From assembly GCA_021234155.1 (NCBI GenBank), contig JAJEKV010000009.1:9616546-9680545 (forward strand): a stretch of 64,000 nucleotides of DNA. Reading direction: 5' to 3'. Source of the stretch: Isoetes taiwanensis (taxonomy: Eukaryota > Streptophyta > Lycopodiopsida > Isoetales > Isoetaceae). Of this stretch, positions 57,281 through 64,000 are shown one piece after another. Position numbers and translations under genes: made by a program. Every line of letters starts with the position of its first letter. Position 1 is the stretch's first letter. Under the pieces are notes generated by a model. That model made no database searches, was not told where the DNA came from, and saw nothing but the letters and a program-made list of their open reading frames with translations.

Positions 57281-60200
57281 CGCGCTCAAGCTGCTCCACC
57301 TGGCTGCTGCTTTCGAGCCACCGCTGCCCCCCCCTGGCAAAGGCGGATCATCGAGCGTCCACATCAAATGCCAGCAAATAGGAACTGTGCCTCCGGATAG
57401 TGTCTTGGAACTGTCGGGGCTTCCCCTAGCAGAAAGGAGAGAGTCTCAACTCTATTGCACCAGATATGGATCTCATTTTCCTCATGGAAACATGGGAGCA
57501 TCACGAGAGCCTGAGCTGCTAGAACCTCGGGGCTATATGCATTTCTCGGTGTTCAATGAGTGCAGCGGCAGCGAGGGCATGGCGGGGTTTACTGCTACTA
57601 TCGTGCAACCTTGAGGCACTTTCGGTCTCGTTGCACAAAGCGGGGCAGTACAATCGCTACTTGTGGGTGCGGCGTGCGGCATGGCGGTGGCGGCATTCTC
57701 TTCATAGCGACATGCTACTTTCCACATCGCGAGAGCAACTTTTATAACACTCATTAGGATGTGGATAGATTGGAGCCCTATGTCGATCTATATGATGACA
57801 TCTGGCCCGGACAAACGGTTAGGCGAGGGGTTGTGTTGCTTGGCGACTTTAATGCGCTTACGAGGGCCGAAGCGAGGTTCCAAAATTTGAGCCCCTGGCG
57901 AAGGGCGTCTTTGCGGTTGAATCCCATGAGAGGTGGCTTGGTCAAGGATATCAGATGACAGCCATATCTCGCGCTATGGGCAGGCAGTTGTTGTTGCTGG
58001 GTAGTATCTTTGACCTAGTTATTTGTAATGGCTTGGCACAATGGCCATCTTCCAGCTGCTGCACTTGTAGACAGGAGAACCACGGGGGCGGCTCCAGTGT
58101 GGTGGATTATCTGCTGGTTGAGGAATGGGATCTGCACCTGGTTACCCATTTTTCCATCGGAATAGACACTCGGGACGAGGAAGTGGACTCGAATCACTGG
58201 CCCATGTTCATGAATCTCCATTGGCAGGCTCCCCGTGCATCTACTGCCTCAACACACCAGGTGCCCCAGCTGCGTCTGGACTATGACCGTGCCGGCACCT
58301 ATGCCCAGCTGCTTGAGCATGATCTGGCAGGACTGCTGCAACTCCCCACACTTCAAGAGCAATCCGCTCGGTGACTCACACCGGCGGTTTGCTGAAGCGT
58401 CTTTGTGGGAGGCGCTCACGGTGAATCCCGGGCACTACCACATTCCCCCGCAACAGATGGTTTGATGATGAGTGTCGAGGCTTAAGCGCACTCAGGCAGA
58501 GTCGCGATCCCATCTCGCCCGCCGGGCCGTCGGTCAATACCGCTCCTTTCTCAAGAACAAAGCCCGGATACCTCATGAGCATCGACCGGATGTTTGGTCT
58601 CTGGATCGGCACCCGGGACGATACGGAGAAGGGTCTTGAGCAAGCCTGCCGCGACCCATAGGGAACATCACCTCGGAGCAATGGAGTGCGGTGCTTGCAG
58701 CGGCACTACGATCCGGCAGGGGGCGAACACCGGATCCCTCCACAGATAGGCATGGCTTTGGTCATCACAGAGGGGGATGTCATCATGGGCCTACAACGTC
58801 TAGCTAATGGGAAGGCAGCAGATTTGGATGGCATGCAGGCAGAACTTCTCAAATGGGCTGGGCCTCCACTAGTGCCTGTCCTCACGGCATTGTTCAATAA
58901 AGCATTGCGAGAAGGCTTCCCTCCGCAGTGGACCACTAGCAGAGTTCTGCCCATATACAAAGCAGGGGACCCTCAATGCCCGGCCAACTACCGTACTATT
59001 ATGGTCAGCTCTCTCTTTGCAAAACTGTTGGCTGGCATTCTTGAGCAGCGGCTGACAATATGGGCGGAGGAAACAGATGTGTGAGCTCTTACACAGGCAG
59101 GATTCTGGCCCAGGCACTCCACCATTGATCATATCTTCACTCTGCGCACATTGATTGAGGATAGCACGAATCGCCGACAAAACATGTACTGTTGTTTCGT
59201 GGATTTTGCAAAAGCTTTTGACCACATTGCCCGCTGACGGGCTATGGGATGGCTGCGACGGTAGGGACCCCCTTGACTTGCAAGAATGCGATTATCTGGT
59301 ATGTAAGAGGCATGCTCGGGCCGTATCGCATCGTCAGGACAGCCGGTAATCAGTAGTATTGGAGTGCGTCAGGGTTGCCCCCTCTCCCCCACACTCTTTG
59401 GCCTATACATTGACCAACTGGAAGATTGGCTCTCTGAGCATGGAGGTGCGGGTGCCCATCTCATGCATCACACAATCCGGCAACTCATATATCTTGTGAT
59501 GTCAACCTCGGCCTATACTCCGGAGGACATGCAACGTCACACGGATGCTCTTGACACTTTTTTCGATTCAGCGGCATGCGAGTTAACTTGGCCAAAACTA
59601 GGGTCTTCTTGGTAGCATCATCCCGTCGACCAAGGCTTCCCTCATTCACTTACCGGGGACAAGAGGTAGAGGTGGCTCAGACCTACAAGTACTTGGGGAT
59701 CGAGTTCTCAACTACCACCCATTAGGATCTTTGCCATCGGGTTGCGGGTCCGCGGCCGGGTTGGAAGGCACTATATGCCATGCGAGACAACAGACCACAA
59801 TGCGAGTTGTATGCACAGGGTCACCGGTCACACTGTTTGGGCCTTGGTCAAGCCCGGCCCTTTTGTATGGGGCGAAGTGTGGGGGTCGGTGATATCCCTT
59901 AGCACACTGGAATGATCTTGGCAGGTCTGAAGGCCTTCTTGGCGCGGGCCCTTGGGGTGAAGTCCGCAGTTCCATACAGATCCTACGCCGGGAGACATGC
60001 TTTACGCCCCTTCAGCGGGCTGCATTGGAGCGCCATATCGTTTACTTCGGAAGGTGGTCGCTATGGCTGATACACGCTTTCCCAACCTTGCTTTGGCCCA
60101 CGGCGATGGGTCCTCAGCGCTGAAATCTCTTTGGAAAGACAAGCAAGCTCGGTGGTTCTCACTTATTTGGGGTGTCGCGAGGCAAGCAGTCGTCAGTCGG

Positions 60201-60917
60201 GGACAAAGAAAGATCGCCAAAGGCACTTAAAAAGCTGTACCTAGATGCTACTTTCCTTTGCAAGCTCACGGGATGCAGATGCTTTGGCGCATGTTAAGGC
60301 TGGCACACTATCGGCAGCACAAGTCAACCCTAGGCTCACGAGAGGCCCACACCGGTACTTGTACACCCGGTTGCCCATGAAGAAGCGCGGACTTATAGCT
60401 TCCATTCGCCGCGGGTGCACATCGCCTCCGCATTGAAGCGGGGCGTTGGGCTCGGGAAGCCGGGGGAGCAAAGGGTTTGCCAATGTTGCCACCGGGGGGT
60501 GCTATTGAGGATGAATGTCATGCCCTCGGATCGCCCGGCATTTGCTCATATCGAAGGCGATATGCTCGATTACTAGTGCACTGGCCATTTGTTGCATCGG
60601 TTATTGACTCTGGCGTCGGTGGGTTTGTTGGGGTCATACCTCCGAGGAGGTTATGGATGCACGGACTTCGTTTGTGTCCTACGGGGCGGCATTAAAGCGT
60701 CCTATACAAGCATGTCTGGCGTTCGGCATACTTATTCTTGCTAAGGTTTTCCCTCGAAAACCCCGCCGGGGCGGGGTTTTTAATAATCTGTCGATTAATA
60801 GGCTTCTTTGCTCTCTTTTTGGTTTGGGTCCCATAGGCCAATTGGTCTCCGTGGACGCTAAAAATCTATTCTTATTCTTATTCTTATTCTTATTCTTATT
60901 CTTATTCTTATTCTTAT
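57280..60917 (+). mobile_element. LINE, long but decayed, (TTATTC)n tail
   Basis: Same family as 7375-8025. Endonuclease remnants near 57390-58250 (NCRGFP, then METWEHHE in a shifted frame; later GGGSSVVDYLLVEEWDLHLV). RT frame 58686-59084 with IMGLQRLANGKAADLDGMQA and NYRTIMVSSLFAKLL, then CFVDFAKAFD-like sequence near 59190 and GVRQGCPLSPTLFGLYID at about 59360-59420. The catalytic box near 59490 is deleted or out of frame. Zinc region near 60470 (VCQCC). 3'UTR: a hairpin GGTTTTCCCTCGAAAACC and CCCCGCCGGGGCGGGG, the shared block TTGGTCTCCGTGGACGCTAA, then nine TTATTC repeats at 60863-60917. Confidence 0.9.
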
Positions 60918-60981
60918 ATTAATATATTATTATTAATAAGCCATATAATCTGTACGGAATAAATATAAATGTTGTATGAAA

Positions 60982-62179
60982 AAAGAAGTGAGAGCATCTA
61001 TCACCAGATCTAAACCATTCTAGTCCAGCCTTTATCCTAGCTTCATTCACATGAGCCGTCTCAATGGCTTTAATATCTGTCAAGATTTCTTTCTCTCTAA
61101 TACCAGAAGAAGGGGCAAGAGCACGCATCTCTGTAACTCCTGATACAACCCGGTTAATTCGCCTCTAGTCCGAACCACCTGTGCATGATCCCACTGCTTT
61201 GCAAAGGATTTACTTGACCCGAGGCGACAACAATACCAGCCATGCCACCACTACGAGAGAATTCATGAGACCATGCATTCCGACAACCTGCAATGAATTC
61301 AGTATCCTTCAGATGTTTAGTTTTGAGCTTGAAATAAGTTTTTGTCTCGATGGGACAGACCTATTTGGCAAAAGGTTGCTAGTACTCTGCCATTGGTTGC
61401 TCCAGAGGCTATTGAAGGGTGCATGTGGGTTTCCCACCAGAGTATTCATGAGCATAGGCTTGTGAATTCTATGTATAGGCTGCTTGTCAATAGTGATATC
61501 CTTCCGCCATCCACTAGGTGGTCCCTTCAGCTTTCACCTCCTAATTGGAGACGTATGTGGACTTGGGCTTGGGATAAACTACTCCATCCTAAGGTGGCTG
61601 TGCTTTGGTGGCAGATTCTTCACAGATGTCCTCGTGTGAACGTGCTTGTCCATAGATTTGATCCTCGAGTGTCAGCACTCTGCCCACTGTGCAAGCACAG
61701 GGACGAGACCATTGAGCATTGTTTCTTTTTATGTGTTCATCTCCAACCTGTTTGGTCTTGGCTGCTTTCTCTTTTTCATGTGACATTGACAAGTCAGCAA
61801 GTGCTTCTGGCTGTCTATCTGGATACTTGGAATAAGTTGCGGAGCCAAGCATTTCATTTAGCATCAGGATGGTTGTTATGGTCCATCTGGAAGCACAGAA
61901 GACTGTCTATCTTTCAAGGTTTGGATATTCCTCCTGCAGTTGTCCTCCAAGACGCACAAGCTAGAATTGTTAAGGCTTACCATTGCTCTTCGCTTGCTCC
62001 TGCCAAGCGACAGTTGATATTTGAGTCTTATTTGAGTGTGTCGTCCTATGCATAGGCTGGTGGTTCTACTCAGTGGATCATGATTATCCTCTGAGACTTT
62101 ATTCCCGCCTCTGCATTTGTATTTTGCTTTTTGGCTTGGAGTTTCAATAAAGTTTGTCGTCCTTCAAAAAAATAAAAAT
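60982..62179 (+). mobile_element. L1-type LINE with 15-bp TSD and 5' inversion
   Basis: The target duplication AAATGTTGTATGAAA is exact at 60967-60981 and 62180-62194. The plus-strand part (from about 61150) encodes the ORF2 C-terminus at 61342-62055, with the zf-RVT pattern HPKVAVLWWQILHRCPRVNV, ALCPLCKHRDETIEHCFFLC. It ends in AATAAAG, TTTGTCGTCCTTCAA and poly(A). The 5' part (about 60982-61140) is in reverse: its minus strand reads AHVNEARIKAGLEWFRSGDR, the ORF2 region between endonuclease and RT. The RT itself is missing. Inverted 5' segment plus internal deletion is the signature of twin priming. Confidence 0.9.
61342..62055 (+). pseudogene. L1 ORF2 C-terminal domain
   Basis: About 237 residues in frame, without stops. 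The cysteine/histidine motif C-x2-C..H-C in ALCPLCKHRDETIEHC marks the reverse-transcriptase-associated zinc-binding domain common in plant LINEs. Intact frame implies a fairly young copy. It has no RT or endonuclease and cannot act alone. Confidence 0.88.
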
Positions 62180-62194
62180 AAATGTTGTATGAAA

Positions 62195-63100
62195 TATATG
62201 TGGATGTTGCATGGAAATTAAAAAAACAAAGATGGACTAAGAGTGTGCATAGGTCCAAAAATTTTTTTGGCTGCTTCGGGGCCCAAGGATGGTTCTATAT
62301 AACACGAGCTCCATACTTAGAAAATCTTGCAATGGAACCTACATGGAAAATGGGTCATGGGGTATGAAATAATATTAATACAGTAAAGAACATGGGATAC
62401 CATATGTCGTAGAATACAACAAAGTGTAAATATCTCTAGTCGAGCACACCTTCTTCTTTGGTAGGTTGCCTTGGAGCCTCAAATGCCTTAGAAATATACC
62501 ATGGCCTCCTAGACCATTGAAATATGTTTAGAGTCGAAGGCAAATCTTGTAGCAAGTAATAAAACGAACAAATAAAGGAAAGCAATAACAATCATGAATC
62601 TTACGCGTACAAACAAATGTGTAAATAATAATAAAATGTATAATATTATTATTATGCATTCAGGATACAAATTGGAATTACATTTCAAAACATCCTTTAA
62701 GTAAGTTTGTCCATTGGCAGCAAGTTAGCTTATTACAACTGCAACTTTGATCTCATATGGAATAACCCTTGCCCGACACGCAAATCACAACTATGCAATC
62801 ATACAACTTGGCAAAACTTACTTCAAAGCTTTCTTCAAGTGGATGCACATGACGAGGAGGCTTGCAAATTATGCTTTGAGAGATATATCCTTTTTTTCGT
62901 CTTTGAAAGACTAACTCATGAACGTGGTACTGGACCTTGCTATCTGCATGAATAAAGTATCACCGCTTGCTCATACAAACAAAGCTAATTTGCAAATTTA
63001 CCATAAAGATGAATGTTGCATGCCTATATAGCCGCAAAAGAAAGTAAGCAATATGCCTTGCATGGTATTAATTACTAAAGGAACTCAACATGCCTGCATT
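62195..63100. other. Spacer without a recognised gene
   Basis: AT-rich with short unsupported ORFs, the longest at 62707-62955 (no known domain). No repeat or RNA gene seen apart from short A/T runs. Confidence 0.5.
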
Positions 63101-63107
63101 GCATGGT

Positions 63108-63212
63108 GTGTGCATGCATTGCATGATGCATGCATGCATGCATGCATGGTATGCATGCACTGTGTGCATGCATTGTGTGCATGCATACAATATGCATGTG
63201 TGCATGCCAAAA
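63108..63212. repeat. GCATGC-rich simple repeat
   Basis: Alternating GCAT/TGCATG units, many of them GCATGC palindromes. ORFs through it code for Met/His/Cys/Ala repeats and are not genes. Confidence 0.9.
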
Positions 63213-63797
63213 TCATAGGTTGGGAGTGCAAACTAACAAGAAACACAACATGCGCTCTATAAATATTGTTGGCATATCCTCACACAAATACAACAACATA
63301 ATCATATGCAAACCATAGCAACCATAGCAAAATGACTATATAATTATACATTTTGCGCGACCCATAGCAAATGGCCGTATAATTATACGTTTTGCGCGAT
63401 AAACCATTTTTTGTGATATTGGGGGCCATAATAAGGTCATTCAATACTACCATAAGAGCGCGGTGAAACCCAATCAATCAAAAGAACTCTTCATGCTCAT
63501 TTTGTGGCAATGACATAAGTATGCTACTCATAGATCACCAGCGTACATAAATGGTATAAACATATCTACATTACTTGACCAAGCAGAATCCTAATAAACA
63601 AACATCTTACAGCTAATGAAGGCCAAGTCAAGAACAGCCAGATCTTCTTGATCTTGAAGATATTTTGGATCTAAGACATAACGTAGTCAACCCAAAAACC
63701 CAAAGCTTCTATTAAGAAGAATTACTTTTGTTGCTTTCCTCCATGCAGAGTCCAATGCCAGACCCACATTCTCATACTGTTCTTTGCCAATTTTCCC

Positions 63798-63798
<1 letters not shown>

Positions 63799-63850
<52 letters not shown>

Positions 63851-63851
63851 G

Positions 63852-63898
<47 letters not shown>

Positions 63899-63930
63899 GC
63901 TCTATCTATCTATCTATCTATCTATCTATC
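63799..63930. repeat. (GATA)n / (CTAT)n inverted microsatellite
   Basis: (GATA)n at 63799-63850 is joined through GAGCTATC to (CTAT)n at 63852-63930, the latter interrupted once by AGCTCTATC. The two halves are reverse complements and would form a long hairpin. Confidence 0.97.
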
Positions 63931-64000
63931 CATTCATCCATCCTTACGAAGATACTTTTAGATGCATTAAAGGGAATATCAAAGAAAATATGAGGGATCG

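Noticed and set aside
60653-60922. ORF with a long Leu/Phe tail resembling a membrane segment
   Set aside because: The tail is the (TTATTC)n repeat at the LINE 3' end.
63053-63318. Cys/His/Met-rich ORFs that look like zinc-binding peptides
   Set aside because: They are translations of the GCATGC simple repeat in two frames.
63799-63930. CRISPR-like or other spaced repeat arrays
   Set aside because: The regular repeats in the window are microsatellites or minisatellites without unique spacers; the context is eukaryotic.

Overview
The window looks like a mobile-element-rich stretch of a large land-plant nuclear genome. Reasons: spliced GT-AG genes, a plant-type chromovirus with an initiator-Met tRNA primer site, plant-type LINEs, a tRNA-derived SINE and long AT-rich spacers. 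A fern or lycophyte is my guess, but nothing here fixes the species. Only one ordinary metabolic gene is clear: an acireductone dioxygenase (methionine salvage) on the minus strand at 2210-4020, with six exons whose phases all agree.

Layout. 1-2 kb: a perfect palindrome, a G/A-rich minisatellite and an inserted LINE 3' end. 2.2-4.0 kb: the dioxygenase gene. 4-8 kb: spacer, a minus-strand SINE and a 5'-truncated LINE. 8.2-16.6 kb: a tandem array of about 0.8-kb units invaded by a SINE, a very young 3.1-kb non-autonomous LTR element and a poly(A) retroposon, each with its target duplication. 16.9-23.8 kb: a decayed gene cluster with a minus-strand spliced gene of unknown function, a pair of small divergent related ORFs and a 5'-truncated transposase-like gene. 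Eleven copies of one short palindrome lie in its introns and spacers. 24.5-38.9 kb: a Ty3/gypsy chromovirus with full-length but diverged LTRs, TSD TGAGT and about 6 kb of unexplained sequence between the primer site and gag. 39.5-41.7 kb: a minus-strand gene with coiled-coil, RING-like and FCP1-like domains, abutted at its 5' side by the 3' tail of a nearly full-length LINE (41.7-45.9 kb).

48.4-56.8 kb is the most interesting part. An approximately 8.4-kb unit is bounded by imperfect terminal inverted repeats. It carries two divergent genes. The leftward one is spliced and encodes a ParB-like domain followed by a beta-class DNA methyltransferase. The rightward one is a decayed transposase-like gene. 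The introns of the methyltransferase gene hold repeated copies of another palindrome. I read this as a decayed DNA transposon that carried its own DNA-modifying enzyme. 57.3-60.9 kb is a second LINE of the family seen at 7.4 kb, with a (TTATTC)n tail. 61.0-62.2 kb is an L1-type LINE with a 15-bp TSD and a 5' inversion of the twin-priming kind. The SINE shares its last bases with this LINE. The window ends in simple repeats, including a (GATA)n/(CTAT)n inverted repeat.

Most coding regions in the mobile elements carry frameshifts. Ordinary decay is the simplest cause, but uncorrected long-read errors could add to it.
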